A stretch of 64,000 nucleotides of DNA from Acidobacteriota bacterium (GCA_025463135.1 JAOAPY010000022.1:1-64000), one strand, 5' to 3'. Positions 8,368 to 17,084 are shown, counted from the stretch's first letter. A program made the numbers and translations. Notes: generated from the letters alone by a model not told the origin.

Positions 8368-9306
8368 ATGCGTATTGTTTTCATGGGCACGCCGGCCGCC
8401 GCGGTGCCGTCATTGCAACGATGTCTGGATGATGGGCACGAGATAGTCGCGGTGTGGACGCAACCTGATCGACCCTCAGGTCGTGGCAACAAAGTCGCCC
8501 AGTCGCCGCTCAAGGAATTTGCCCTCGCTCACAACCTCGCGGTTCAGCAACCAAAAAAAATCAAGACTGATGAATCGCGGGAGATCTTTGTCTCGCACGC
8601 GGCGGACCTGGCGGTGGTCGTCGCTTATGGTCGCATTCTGCCGGTTGACTTTCTGCGTGCGCCGCGCCGTGGCTGCATCAACGTTCATTTCTCACTCCTG
8701 CCTCAGTACCGAGGAGCGGCGCCGGTTAACTGGGCCATAGTGAACGGTGAAACACGGACCGGCGTGACGACGATGTTCATCGAAGAGCAACTGGATGCCG
8801 GTCCAATCCTGCTGCAGCAGGAAACGGAGATCGGCGCCGCGGAAACGGCAGCGGAATTAATGTCGCGCCTGGCGCCGCTGGGCGCGGATCTGCTCAGTGA
8901 TACTTTGGCGCGCCTCGCTGACCTTACGCCTCTGCCGCAACATGATAAAGATGCGACGTTCGCGCCGATGCTCGAGAAGGATGACGGTCTGATCAAGTGG
9001 TCGCACGATGCGTCTGTGATCGAGCGGTCGGTGCGTGGTTTTCAGCCGTGGCCTAATGCTTATACGCATCACGACGCACAGCGGCTTATTCTGTGGCGCA
9101 CCGCGGTTGAGGAAAGCATCGCCGGGCTTAAACCGGGTGCTACTGCCGGTGAGGTGATCGCCGCCCATGGTGATGATTTGATTGTGACCTGCGGTGCAGA
9201 TACCTCATTGCGTTTGTTTGAAGTTCAGCCGGAAGGAAAGCGGCGTATGAGCGCGCGTGATTTTTTGAATGGCACTCATTTGCGCGTCGGTGAGATATTT
9301 GAGTAA
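8368..9306 (+). CDS. fmt: Methionyl-tRNA formyltransferase
   Basis: Formylates the initiator Met-tRNA using 10-formyl-THF, making fMet-tRNA for translation start. It is 312 residues long. The N-terminal formyltransferase domain shows MRIVFMGTP, the flexible loop SGRGNKVAQSPLKEFA, the catalytic Asn-His in INVHFSLLPQYRGAAPVN and the catalytic Asp in EEQLDAGPIL. The C-terminal OB-like domain begins near residue 205. The start at 8368 matches the family N-terminus; an ATG 30 bases upstream would add ten unrelated residues. It is followed by rsmB after a palindrome, giving the common def-fmt-rsmB grouping interrupted here by rocA. Confidence 0.96.
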   Translation: MRIVFMGTPAAAVPSLQRCLDDGHEIVAVWTQPDRPSGRGNKVAQSPLKEFALAHNLAVQQPKKIKTDESREIFVSHAADLAVVVAYGRILPVDFLRAPRRGCINVHFSLLPQYRGAAPVNWAIVNGETRTGVTTMFIEEQLDAGPILLQQETEIGAAETAAELMSRLAPLGADLLSDTLARLADLTPLPQHDKDATFAPMLEKDDGLIKWSHDASVIERSVRGFQPWPNAYTHHDAQRLILWRTAVEESIAGLKPGATAGEVIAAHGDDLIVTCGADTSLRLFEVQPEGKRRMSARDFLNGTHLRVGEIFE

Positions 9307-9313
9307 CGCGTTC

Positions 9314-9387
9314 GTAGGGGCGGACCTGTGTGTCCGCACCGGTTGATAATCACGCTCGCACGGGCGGACACACAGGTCCGCCCCTAC
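9314..9387. repeat. Palindromic element, GGGGCGGACCTGTG family, copy 1
   Basis: GTAGGGGCGGACCTGTGTGTCC pairs with GGACACACAGGTCCGCCCCTAC over 22 bases; the loop is about 30. A related element lies at 54753-54824. It lies between fmt and rsmB, and the longest open frame of rsmB starts inside it. Confidence 0.92.
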
Positions 9388-9440
9388 ATGTTTTGAAGAA
9401 CAGATCCACTTCGACCACGAAATCCTCGACTCCATCTCCA

Positions 9441-10760
9441 ATGGTCTCCCCCGCGCGTGTGGCGGCGTTCGAGATACTGCAGCGCGTGGAGCGCGATGGC
9501 GCTTTCGCTTCGGTGTTACTTGCCTCACACGCAGAAGGATTACAGCCACATGATCGCGCCCTTTGCCATGAACTGGTCATGGGGGTGTTACGACACCAGC
9601 TTTGGTTGGATCGCTTGATCGGCAATCATGCCGATCGTGATCCCGAGGGCCTGGATTTGGCGGTCCGTCTTGCCCTGCGTCTCGGCCTTTATCAACTTCG
9701 CTGCCTGGCAAAAGTTCCCGCCTCGGCCGCGGTAAACGAATCTGTCAACATCGTTCGTCGAGCGCGATTGCGGTCCGCGGGACCTTTCGTTAACGCCGTC
9801 TTGCGCCGCGCCACGCGCGAGTTTGATTTCGATCCTTGCACCGCGATAGCCGATCCGCTCGAAAGACTTGCCGTTGAGACTTCCCACCCTCTCTGGTTGA
9901 TTCAGCGCTGGGTAAGTGTCCGAGGCTTTGACGAGACTGCAGCCTTTGCGCGAGCCAACAATGAACCTGCTCCGGTTGCATTCCGAATTGTGAACGAGAC
10001 CGAAAATTATTCCGCGGTGATCACTGCGCTGCAATCCGCCGGAGTTGAGTTGCGGTCTTCGGCGATCGTTCCCGGCGCCTGGCTGACCAGCCGAGCGGCG
10101 GGCGCGTTGCAGCAACTCGCTCAGGATGGGCGAGTCTACATTCAGGACGAGGCGTCACAGTTAGTCGCTCACGTAGTCGGAGCAGGAACGGGCGAGAGGG
10201 TGCTGGATGTTTGCGCCGCCCCTGGAAGCAAGACTACGCACATCGCCGACCTGACACGTGATGGATCGATTGTGGTGGCAGCCGATCTCTACGAACATCG
10301 CTTGCGAACAGTTGTGGCGACGGCTAAAGGGCATCACCTGGCTAATATTCAGTGTGTTGTTCTCGACGCGCGGCAGAGTTTACCGTTTCATTTATCAGGT
10401 TTTGATCGGGTATTGGTCGACGCGCCCTGTACGGGCACAGGCACGCTACGGCGCAACCCGGAGATCCGCTGGCGCATCTCACCCGAAGACATTGAAGATC
10501 TGGCGGCCCGGCAAATTCAAATTCTCTTGAATGCAGTGAGTATGGTAAGACCGGGTGGACGCCTGATTTATTCCACTTGCTCAGTTGAGCCCGAAGAGAA
10601 CGAACACGTAATAGATAAGTTTTTCGAACAAACAGCGGGCTTTGTGCCGGCAGGCTTGCCTGTTAATAGTTCGCTAATGAGTCGCGCCGGCGCCGCGCGT
10701 CTGTGGCCGCATCGAGGTGGCTCAGACGGGTTTTTCATCGCTGCCTTCGAACGCGAGTAG
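9441..10760 (+). CDS. rsmB: 16S rRNA (cytosine-C5)-methyltransferase RsmB
   Basis: Methylates C967 of 16S rRNA with S-adenosylmethionine. In 439 residues, an N-terminal NusB-like RNA-binding domain (about 1-140, beginning SPARVAAFEIL) is followed by the Rossmann methyltransferase. Seen are the SAM motif VCAAPGSKTTHIADL, DAPCTGTGTLRRNPEIRW (motif IV with the Cys that releases product) and YSTCSVEPEENE (motif VI catalytic Cys). The start at 9441 fits the family N-terminus. A longer frame from 9330 would translate the palindrome, so I reject it. No strong ribosome-binding site is visible. It lies downstream of fmt. Confidence 0.94.
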   Translation: MVSPARVAAFEILQRVERDGAFASVLLASHAEGLQPHDRALCHELVMGVLRHQLWLDRLIGNHADRDPEGLDLAVRLALRLGLYQLRCLAKVPASAAVNESVNIVRRARLRSAGPFVNAVLRRATREFDFDPCTAIADPLERLAVETSHPLWLIQRWVSVRGFDETAAFARANNEPAPVAFRIVNETENYSAVITALQSAGVELRSSAIVPGAWLTSRAAGALQQLAQDGRVYIQDEASQLVAHVVGAGTGERVLDVCAAPGSKTTHIADLTRDGSIVVAADLYEHRLRTVVATAKGHHLANIQCVVLDARQSLPFHLSGFDRVLVDAPCTGTGTLRRNPEIRWRISPEDIEDLAARQIQILLNAVSMVRPGGRLIYSTCSVEPEENEHVIDKFFEQTAGFVPAGLPVNSSLMSRAGAARLWPHRGGSDGFFIAAFERE

Positions 10761-10996
10761 CAAAGTATTGCCTCAGTTTGGCAACAGGCGTCCAGAGTGC
10801 CGACTTCAATCGGTTATTCGCCCAGGCTAAAGCCCGCCTAAAAGGCGGTACTCTGAGCACCTGTAAATTACGGCCCTGATCGCAAATAGTGCTTGCTTGC
10901 GGGGGGTGTTAGCGGATGTTAGACTGCGCAACTCGACCTCGTCCGTTGCGACCAGTCGGCGAGTGAACCTGCAAGATTTTGACCATAGCAACACAA

Positions 10997-11680
10997 ATGC
11001 TCTTAGCGCTGAAAAGACTCGGAATCGTGATATTGATTGCGGTTGTCTTCTTATTCGGCTTGGCAACTACTGTCTATCTTTCATTGCGGAGCCCGGAAGT
11101 GAAGGTGCCCGAAGTAGTTGGCAAAGATCGCTTCGTGGCTGAAAACGATTTGAAAACAGCAGGCCTGAACTTTCGTGTTCGCGCCACCCGGCCCAGCAGG
11201 CAAATAAAATCCGATACCGTGATGTTTCAACTTCCTCGCGCGGGCGAAGTGGTGAAAGCGGGACAGACTGTAGCGGTTGATGTGTCGCGGACACCGAAAG
11301 AAGGCGAAGCCTCGGAAACCGTTGCCGTTCAGGACAACGCCAACTCGGCCACGGGCAATGACAAGCACAACGCGAATGACTCCGCTGCTCCGGCGAATGC
11401 GAACGAGAACAAACCCAAGAGGAACAAGAACGCGAACGCGAACGCCAACACGAATGCCAATCGGAATAGCAACGGCAATGCAAATTCTAATCGGGCAAAA
11501 GCAAATGCAAATGCAAACGCAAACGCCAAAGGTAATTTGAACGCTAACAACGCTAACTCGAACAGCGCTGTCCCGAACACCAATAACCACAAGCCACAAA
11601 CAGAGAATGGGAATTCGGCCAAGCCGAACCGGAATGCGAACCGGGCCACACCCGCGCCAACACCGCCGGGAAGGCGATAG
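10997..11680 (+). CDS. Membrane-anchored PASTA-domain protein with Asn/Ala-rich tail
   Basis: A short protein (about 227 residues) with an N-terminal membrane helix (residues about 8-28), one PASTA domain (about 32-100; VPEVVGKD, QLPRAGEVVKAGQ) and a low-complexity tail in which Asn-Ala pairs repeat for about 80 residues, mixed with Lys/Arg and ending in Pro-rich sequence. PASTA domains bind peptidoglycan fragments or beta-lactams, usually in PBPs or Ser/Thr kinases; here no kinase or transpeptidase is attached. The start could also be TTG at 10979, six codons upstream; neither has a clear Shine-Dalgarno. A hairpin (CACGAGCA/TGCTCGTG, 11694-11712) follows, then rpe. The tail is probably disordered. 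Confidence 0.8.
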   Translation: MLLALKRLGIVILIAVVFLFGLATTVYLSLRSPEVKVPEVVGKDRFVAENDLKTAGLNFRVRATRPSRQIKSDTVMFQLPRAGEVVKAGQTVAVDVSRTPKEGEASETVAVQDNANSATGNDKHNANDSAAPANANENKPKRNKNANANANTNANRNSNGNANSNRAKANANANANAKGNLNANNANSNSAVPNTNNHKPQTENGNSAKPNRNANRATPAPTPPGRR

Positions 11681-11693
11681 AGAGAAAGAAGTG

Positions 11694-11712
11694 CACGAGC
11701 ATCCTGCTCGTG
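11694..11712. repeat. Small hairpin between the PASTA gene and rpe
   Basis: CACGAGCA, three bases, then TGCTCGTG: a perfect 8-bp stem directly after the PASTA gene. There is no T-run, so a terminator role is uncertain. Confidence 0.6.
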
Positions 11713-11762
11713 TATCGTGAGTGACCGGTTCGTCCAGAGGATCATCACCAGGCCAGCAGCGA

Positions 11763-12437
11763 ATGAACGCCAGAACAATCGACATTGCTCCTTCGATCCT
11801 GTCCGCCGACTTTTCACGTCTGGCCGAAGAGATCCAGAGGGTTGAGCAAGCCGGCGCCGGCATTCTTCATGTTGACGTTATGGATGGTCACTTCGTGCCG
11901 AACATCACCGTGGGCTTGCCGGTTGTAAAGGCGTTGTCACGCGTAACAAAGTTGCCCATTGATGCGCATCTCATGATTAGCGAGCCGGGGCGTTATGCCG
12001 CAGAGTTTGTAAAAGCCGGCGCGCGCATGGTTTCTGTTCATGTTGAGGCCGACGCTCATCTGCACCGAACGGTGATGTCGATCAAAACAGCCGGCGCATT
12101 GGCCGGGGCGGTCATTAATCCTGCGACGCCGTTGGAGTCGCTCCAGGAAATCCTGGAGTTCGTTGATTATGTGTTGATTATGTCGGTGAATCCGGGCTTT
12201 GGGGGTCAGAAGTTCATCCCCACCGCCCTGGATAAAGTGCGTCGTCTCAGACATCTAATCGACCAGAGAGGCTTGCCGGTGCGCATCGAGATCGACGGTG
12301 GCGTCGATCTGAAAAACATTCAACAGGTCGTTGAGGCCGGAGCGGAAATAATCGTAGCGGGCTCGGCAATCTTTGGCGCGGAAGATCCCGGAGGTGCGGT
12401 CCGCGAGCTTCGCGAGGCAACGGTTCAGTGGGTTTAG
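11763..12437 (+). CDS. rpe: Ribulose-phosphate 3-epimerase
   Basis: Interconverts ribulose 5-phosphate and xylulose 5-phosphate in the pentose phosphate pathway. The 224 residues fit the family, a TIM barrel. Landmarks: APSILSADFSRL, HVDVMDGHFVPNITVG (metal-binding His and catalytic Asp), DAHLMI, INPATPLE, MSVNPGFGGQKF (phosphate loop) and EIDGGVDLKN with the second catalytic Asp. The start at 11763 is preferred to an upstream in-frame ATG at 11721, which would add a 14-residue tail not found in the family. It is followed by a weak hairpin and a 200-base gap. Confidence 0.95.
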   Translation: MNARTIDIAPSILSADFSRLAEEIQRVEQAGAGILHVDVMDGHFVPNITVGLPVVKALSRVTKLPIDAHLMISEPGRYAAEFVKAGARMVSVHVEADAHLHRTVMSIKTAGALAGAVINPATPLESLQEILEFVDYVLIMSVNPGFGGQKFIPTALDKVRRLRHLIDQRGLPVRIEIDGGVDLKNIQQVVEAGAEIIVAGSAIFGAEDPGGAVRELREATVQWV

Positions 12438-12451
12438 CGGCTTTAAAATGA

Positions 12452-12488
12452 ATTCTCCGAAAGGCCTCGACAGCCTTTCATCCTGAGA
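12452..12488. repeat. Hairpin downstream of rpe
   Basis: TTCTC.CGAAAGGC at the left pairs with GCCTTTC..GAGAA at the right, around CTCGACA. It is placed 14 bases after the rpe stop and is a candidate weak terminator. Confidence 0.5.
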
Positions 12489-12644
12489 ATTGCATCATAG
12501 TGAACAGCCTCATAATCCGGGTCCAGGTTTGACATTGGGATGCCGGAGCCTGAAAGTTAGTCGGTTTTGATCGGACTTCCGGTTGCGTTCGCGGTTGGAA
12601 AGCGACTCCTCGGCCATGGCGTTATTTTTTTGGAGGAATTAACT

Positions 12645-14183
12645 ATGCGTTTTCGCCCTATCAGTTTAGTTTTGCTCGCAGCCCTTGCCGTGGCTGCCCT
12701 GGTCGGTTCAACCTCGGCCCAAAAAAGCGGTAGAACTCAGAGTGACATGTCGTCGGTCCAGCGCCTCGACATAATGCGCTCGAAACTCGAGGCCATGCAT
12801 CGCTCGCTCAATAGTGCCATTGCCGGCATTCCTGAGAAGCCGCAGGACAAGACAAAAAAGGCTGTGGATGCGGACGATCCACGAACGCGTCTGCAGGGAC
12901 TTGCTAAGGAGGTATCGGCCGTTCTTTCGGACGTAAATGATTTGCATGCAAAGCAGGATCGGTCGGAACGATACGAAGTATCAAAGCTGGATGCGTTGGA
13001 GACCTCAGTAACAGAGTTGGATGCTCGCGTCCAAACCGCGCTCCAGGCAACGGCCGGCGCCAGGACCGGCGATGCTTCAGGCAGTCCTTCTTCAAGTTCA
13101 AAGAGGGGCCAGAAAAAAGGATTTCGACTTTGGCCGTTTGGCGGCGGTGGCAAAGACAGCGAATACGAGGAGTTAACGAGCGTGGTCGCTGCCGGTCGTG
13201 ATCGAGTGCTGTTTGAAGATGCGGCCAAAGAGGTGCGCAAGGGAAATCATGAAACCGGCCGCTTGTTGTTTACGACCATCATTACAACCTATCCTGACTC
13301 ACCGTTTTTGCCTTTAGCTAAGCTGGCCATAGCCGATTCCTTTTATCTTGAAGGAGGCACCAGTTCGCTGATTCAGGCTGCTGCGTCCTACCAGGATTGG
13401 CTGACCTTCTTTCCCACCGATCCTCTGGCAGATGCAGCGATGTTGAAGGTGGCGGAAGCTGAAATGCGACAGATGGGACTGGCCGATCGGGACGTTACCC
13501 ATGCACGCAAGGCAGAACAGCGATTGAAAGCCCTCTTGCAGCAATATCCGCAGACTAAACTGCGCCCGGACGTAGAAGGTCATCTCCGCGAAGTGCAAGA
13601 GAACCTGGCCATGCACAATTTTCAGGTAGCCACGTTTTACTACGACTCGCGCTACCAGCATCAGAAGGGCGGTCTCAAAGGCTCGCAGTCACGGCTGAAG
13701 GAGATTGTGGACAAGTACCCGAACTTCTCTTACATGGACGAGGTACTGTTCCGTCTGGCAACCACTTATCAGCAGGAAGAAGAACCTGACGAGGCGGCCA
13801 AGTACTATCAAAGAATAGTGCGTGATTATCCGAATAGCGATTTTACGGATAAGACCAAAGAGCAGCTAAGTATTATTGGTGCTCCGATACCTGAGGTCGA
13901 TCCCGCGCGCAAGAGTGTGGCCCCACCGGAACACCCCACCTTTATGGGCAATCTGATGCAACAGGTAGCGGGCAAAGTGGATGTAACCGTTGGCAAGGAT
14001 GGCATCCTAATCAGCCGAGACAGGAAAGCCGGTCAGGATCTTATCGACGAGGCGCTGAAATACAACGGACAATTGCCGGTGAACACAACACCAGTCGCCC
14101 CTGTGCAACGAAGAGAGACTAAGCCAAAGGCACCTGGCTCTTCGAATAATCAGCCCACGCCACCGGCAACCGAAAAGCCTTAG
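12645..14183 (+). CDS. Secreted TPR protein, BamD/YbgF-like
   Basis: A 512-residue periplasmic protein. The signal peptide (residues about 5-25, ending STSAQ) lacks a lipobox Cys. Residues about 30-150 contain a helical, coiled-coil-like part (HRSLNSAIAG; SDVNDLHAKQDR). Then come TPR-type repeats (about 190-420) with the wording seen in BamD and YbgF, such as LLFTTIITTYPDSPFLPLAKL, YYDSRYQHQKGG and YYQRIVRDYPNSDF. The C-terminus is Pro-rich. BamD helps insert beta-barrel proteins, but lack of a lipid anchor and the long extra N-terminus make a distinct role likely. The start has an excellent TGGAGGAATTAACT ribosome-binding site. The hairpin at 14416-14450 could end its transcript. Confidence 0.82.
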   Translation: MRFRPISLVLLAALAVAALVGSTSAQKSGRTQSDMSSVQRLDIMRSKLEAMHRSLNSAIAGIPEKPQDKTKKAVDADDPRTRLQGLAKEVSAVLSDVNDLHAKQDRSERYEVSKLDALETSVTELDARVQTALQATAGARTGDASGSPSSSSKRGQKKGFRLWPFGGGGKDSEYEELTSVVAAGRDRVLFEDAAKEVRKGNHETGRLLFTTIITTYPDSPFLPLAKLAIADSFYLEGGTSSLIQAAASYQDWLTFFPTDPLADAAMLKVAEAEMRQMGLADRDVTHARKAEQRLKALLQQYPQTKLRPDVEGHLREVQENLAMHNFQVATFYYDSRYQHQKGGLKGSQSRLKEIVDKYPNFSYMDEVLFRLATTYQQEEEPDEAAKYYQRIVRDYPNSDFTDKTKEQLSIIGAPIPEVDPARKSVAPPEHPTFMGNLMQQVAGKVDVTVGKDGILISRDRKAGQDLIDEALKYNGQLPVNTTPVAPVQRRETKPKAPGSSNNQPTPPATEKP

Positions 14184-14212
14184 GTTTCAGCGGGCTTAAG
14201 TAACTGCGAGGA

Positions 14213-14345
14213 ATGAGGTCAGTACCACCTGCGGTAGCGGGTGGGTTGTCGTTGGAGCAGCAATAACGCCGAGAGGATCTGGTTTGCCCAGCGATCTTGT
14301 TCGGGAGCAGACCCACCGCTACCGCAGGTGGTACTGACCCTCATT
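14213..14345. repeat. Palindromic dispersed element, copy 2
   Basis: ATGAGGTCAGTACCACCTGCGGTAGCGGG at the left is the near-perfect inverse of CCGCTACCGCAGGTGGTACTGACC at the right. The core shares words with the copy at 194-332. The copies are about 14 kb apart and both are intergenic. Confidence 0.88.
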
Positions 14346-14415
14346 GCCTTCGAACCGTCCCCTTTTTTAGCAACACCTTAATGGAGCACTCCCCAATCTC
14401 GCTTCCCATTAGATT

Positions 14416-14450
14416 ACGGCCCGCAGCATGGTAAACTGCGGGCCGTTTTC
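14416..14450 (+). terminator. Intrinsic terminator
   Basis: ACGGCCCGCAG, a 9-base loop, CTGCGGGCCGT, then TTTTCT: an 11-bp perfect GC-rich stem with a T-run on the plus strand. It ends the transcript of the preceding TPR gene. It also shows that the nearby ATG at 14428, which lies in the loop, is not the start of the next gene. Confidence 0.9.
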
Positions 14451-14475
14451 TATCTTCATTATTCTGGTGAGCAAC

Positions 14476-15000
14476 GTGTCCGAACAGTTACCGTTCAATT
14501 ATCAACCGGAGTTACGGCGGCGTCATCACACTGCTGCATTGACGTTGCGGGCGTTGCTGGCCTTCACTGTGGCGTTATCGCTCGCGGCATTCCTGGGGAG
14601 AAACCGATTTCACCAGCAGGATAATGCGCCGCTTGAGATGGCCTTGAAGATCACCATCGTTTTCTTTGGCGTCGGTTCGGTCGTATTGCGGCGAACCAGG
14701 TTTGCAGCAATGCGTTTGCGGGACATAGCGGCCTTACGAGGCACCTCGGGTTTGTTGGCGACGCTCGAAAAGACCACGATCCAGGTAGCGCTGTTGGGTA
14801 CTGCGGTTGCAGTTTTCGGATTCATTGCCACCTTAATGACGGGAAACGCTTTTTACAGTTACGGAGCCGGCCTGGTCGCCATGTTTGTTTTGCTTAACTG
14901 TTATCCCACTCAGACATCCTGGCAAAAAACAGCTGAACAGTTCGGCGGGTCGGCGAGTGGGCCTCCTCCACCTCCAACCTTTCCTGATTTGGGAAAGTAA
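14476..15000 (+). CDS. Small membrane protein, unknown function
   Basis: About 174 residues with four probable membrane helices (near residues 25-45, 58-75, 100-122 and 125-145) and a Pro-rich cytoplasmic end (GPPPPPTF). I do not recognise the family. A GTG at 14476 is the chosen start, with GGTGAGC a few bases upstream; GTG at 14467 is an alternative. The longer frame from an ATG at 14428 begins inside a terminator hairpin and is rejected. It stands alone between the terminator and the CAP-domain gene. Confidence 0.65.
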   Translation: MSEQLPFNYQPELRRRHHTAALTLRALLAFTVALSLAAFLGRNRFHQQDNAPLEMALKITIVFFGVGSVVLRRTRFAAMRLRDIAALRGTSGLLATLEKTTIQVALLGTAVAVFGFIATLMTGNAFYSYGAGLVAMFVLLNCYPTQTSWQKTAEQFGGSASGPPPPPTFPDLGK

Positions 15001-15173
15001 TACAGAACCGGGAGCGCATCAAACTGCTCCAAATCTTATGCGTTGATCTATGTTTAATCTTTTGTTAGTCTCTCAGTGACGACACTAGCTTGACCGGCCC
15101 CGGTTAGGTTTCTCTTAAACAAGCCAACCTCAAGGCGTACCTGTTTTGCCATCAGCAAAGCAAAGGTTTTCCC

Positions 15174-15797
15174 ATGCAATTTATCCGTCGATCTCTGCAA
15201 GGCCATATCTCCGTTTTTTCTTTCGCCATTTTGCTGGCGACTGTTTGCTTCCCGCTGACACCTACCTTTGCCCAGACACCGTCAATCATTCCCACCGCAC
15301 GTCTGCTTTCACTATCGAATGACGCGACGCTGGTTTCGAGACCGCGTCGGGTATTCGACCCTTTGGTCGCCGGAACGGTTGGACCGGCTCTGAGTGAGGC
15401 TACGGACGTTGAACGCCGAGCCTTTGAAAGCACTAATGCCGCCCGGTTGCAGAATGGATTGGCGCCGCTCGAATGGGATCGGGCACTGTGTCGCATGGCG
15501 CGTGTTCATTCCGAAAACATGGTGCGGCAAGGTTATTTTGCGCACGAAACGCCCGAAGGCGAGAGGTTGAGGGATCGGGCCCACGCGGTGGGCATCGCAC
15601 ACTTTCGCGTGCTGGGAGAAAACATCGCGTATAATCAGGGTTATGATGATCCGGGCGCATTTGCCGTCGAGCGCTGGATGATCTCGCCGGGACATCGCGC
15701 CAACATCTTGAATAATGAATTTGCACAGTCGGCAATTGGCAGTTTCATAGCTCCCGACGGCACTGTCTATCTGACTCAGGAATTTATTAAGCGGTGA
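15174..15797 (+). CDS. Secreted CAP (SCP/YkwD-like) domain protein
   Basis: A 207-residue secreted protein. The signal peptide (residues about 8-34, ending TFAQ) is followed by a short spacer and one CAP domain (about 85-205). CAP landmarks are NAARLQNGLAPLEWD, the HSENMVRQGYFAHETPEG stretch with its conserved His, LGENIAYN, and WMISPGHRANILN with the second His. Bacterial CAP proteins of the YkwD class are exported and often linked to the envelope; their activity is not settled. The gene is alone; the next gene starts after a dispersed repeat. Confidence 0.9.
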   Translation: MQFIRRSLQGHISVFSFAILLATVCFPLTPTFAQTPSIIPTARLLSLSNDATLVSRPRRVFDPLVAGTVGPALSEATDVERRAFESTNAARLQNGLAPLEWDRALCRMARVHSENMVRQGYFAHETPEGERLRDRAHAVGIAHFRVLGENIAYNQGYDDPGAFAVERWMISPGHRANILNNEFAQSAIGSFIAPDGTVYLTQEFIKR

Positions 15798-15853
15798 GTG
15801 ATCGCGCGCCCCTTGGAGCGGAGCGATTCGCCTAACTTGCATACCGTTTAGAC

Positions 15854-15899
15854 AGGGTACTTGTGCCCCACGGGCGGACAAGTCCGCTTTTCTAAACGG
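15854..15899. repeat. Dispersed repeat, GGGCACTTGTGCCC family, copy 1
   Basis: The segment reads GGGTACTTGTGCCCC, then CGGGCGGACAAGTCCG, then TCTAAACGG. The same three words in the same order occur at 43713-43790 and 62836-62883. Each word is itself a short palindrome. It lies just upstream of ispE and overlaps the longest ispE frame. Confidence 0.75.
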
Positions 15900-15950
15900 C
15901 GCTGCTTGTATGCTCATGAAACGACCAACGGAGTAACGCGGCAACCTATC

Positions 15951-16904
15951 GTGTCAACGCCTCCTTTCACGCTCCCATCATTTGCGAAAATCAATTGGTC
16001 TCTGCGGGTTCTCGGTCGTCGCGAGGACGGTTATCACGAAGTAAGAACGTTATTGCAGACCGTTTCTTTGCAGGACGAATTATCTTTCGCTGGTCGAGAA
16101 ACTCCTGACATTGGTCTTTCCTGTAATGACCCCGAGATACCTTTAGATGAAAGAAACCTGATTGTCCGCGCTGCCAACGCGTTGCGCGACCATTTTGAGG
16201 TTAGGGCTGGGGCGTCGATACACCTGGAGAAACGCATTCCCGCTAAAGGTGGTCTGGGCGGTGCCTCTTCCAACGCCGCTGTGGCCCTGTTGGGCCTGAC
16301 CCGGCTCTGGAATGTGCCCGCAAGCCTGGATGACCTGCAGGGAATTGGGGCGTGTTTGGGAGCTGACGTTCCCTTCTTTTTCATCGGCGGGTGCGCCCTG
16401 GCGACCGGCACGGGGACAGATATCGAAGCTGTTGGCGACCGTCACAAGTACCTGCTCATAGTCACCCCAACCGCGACCGTCGCAACCATCAACGCATACG
16501 CAGCGCTTAGAGCGCCTGCCTTGACAACCTCAAGAGAGGTCTCTATTCTCTCTAGTTCTCGTGCGGCGGCCGATTTGGAACTTTCGCATCTGTACCTGCC
16601 GCAAAACGACTTTGAAAAGGTGATCTTTGCATCTGAGCCGGAGATTGAGCGCGCAAAAGAAGCGCTTATCAAAGTAGGTGCCGGCAGTTCGTTATTGGCT
16701 GGAAGCGGTTCGAGCGTATTTGGTATCTTTGAAAGCAAGGAAGAGCAGGCGCGCGCCATCAGAGAAATGGAGGCGGAAACTGGCTGGCGCGTTTTTCCCG
16801 CTGTTACCGTGTCGCGCGATGAATATTTGCGGGCACTGGGTACATGCATAGTTACCTTGTCTCGCTCTGAAAAAGGGTCTCGCACCGAACAATCTGAGAC
16901 TTGA
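15951..16904 (+). CDS. ispE: 4-diphosphocytidyl-2-C-methyl-D-erythritol kinase
   Basis: An ATP-dependent kinase of the MEP isoprenoid pathway (GHMP family). Landmarks: FAKINWSLRVLGRREDGYHE at the N-terminus, the GHMP phosphate loop AKGGLGGASSNAAVALLGL near residue 100, and LLAGSGSSVFGIF near the C-terminus. The 317 residues include a C-terminal tail of about 20 (SRSEKGSRTEQSET) that is longer than usual. The GTG at 15951 is chosen because it puts the family's N-terminus near residue 9; sequence upstream belongs to a dispersed repeat. Its order with tRNA-Gln, prs, rplY and pth is a common bacterial grouping. Confidence 0.93.
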   Translation: MSTPPFTLPSFAKINWSLRVLGRREDGYHEVRTLLQTVSLQDELSFAGRETPDIGLSCNDPEIPLDERNLIVRAANALRDHFEVRAGASIHLEKRIPAKGGLGGASSNAAVALLGLTRLWNVPASLDDLQGIGACLGADVPFFFIGGCALATGTGTDIEAVGDRHKYLLIVTPTATVATINAYAALRAPALTTSREVSILSSSRAAADLELSHLYLPQNDFEKVIFASEPEIERAKEALIKVGAGSSLLAGSGSSVFGIFESKEEQARAIREMEAETGWRVFPAVTVSRDEYLRALGTCIVTLSRSEKGSRTEQSET

Positions 16905-16907
16905 TAC

Positions 16908-16982
16908 TGGGGCGTCGCCAAGTGGTAAGGCACCGGTCTTTGGATCCGGCATTCGTAGGTTCGAATCCTTCCGCCCCAGCCA
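16908..16982 (+). tRNA. tRNA-Gln (anticodon TTG), CCA encoded
   Basis: A complete cloverleaf: acceptor TGGGGCG pairs with CGCCCCA, D-arm GCC..GGC, anticodon loop CTTTGGA with anticodon TTG (Gln, codon CAA), T-arm with GGTTCGAATCC, discriminator G and genome-encoded CCA. It starts four bases after the ispE stop codon, so it is probably cut from an ispE-prs transcript. Confidence 0.95.
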
Positions 16983-17084
16983 ATTTAACTAGCATAGACT
17001 TTCGTCTGTGTGTGGTAGGAAAACAGCGATCTCTAGTATTCAGACAAGTCAGCGAACACAGACTGAAATCTGTGCTACGGATTG

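Noticed and set aside
11081..11863. 260-codon minus-strand frame
   Set aside because: Mirror of the Asn/Ala-rich tail and the rpe start; composition artefact.
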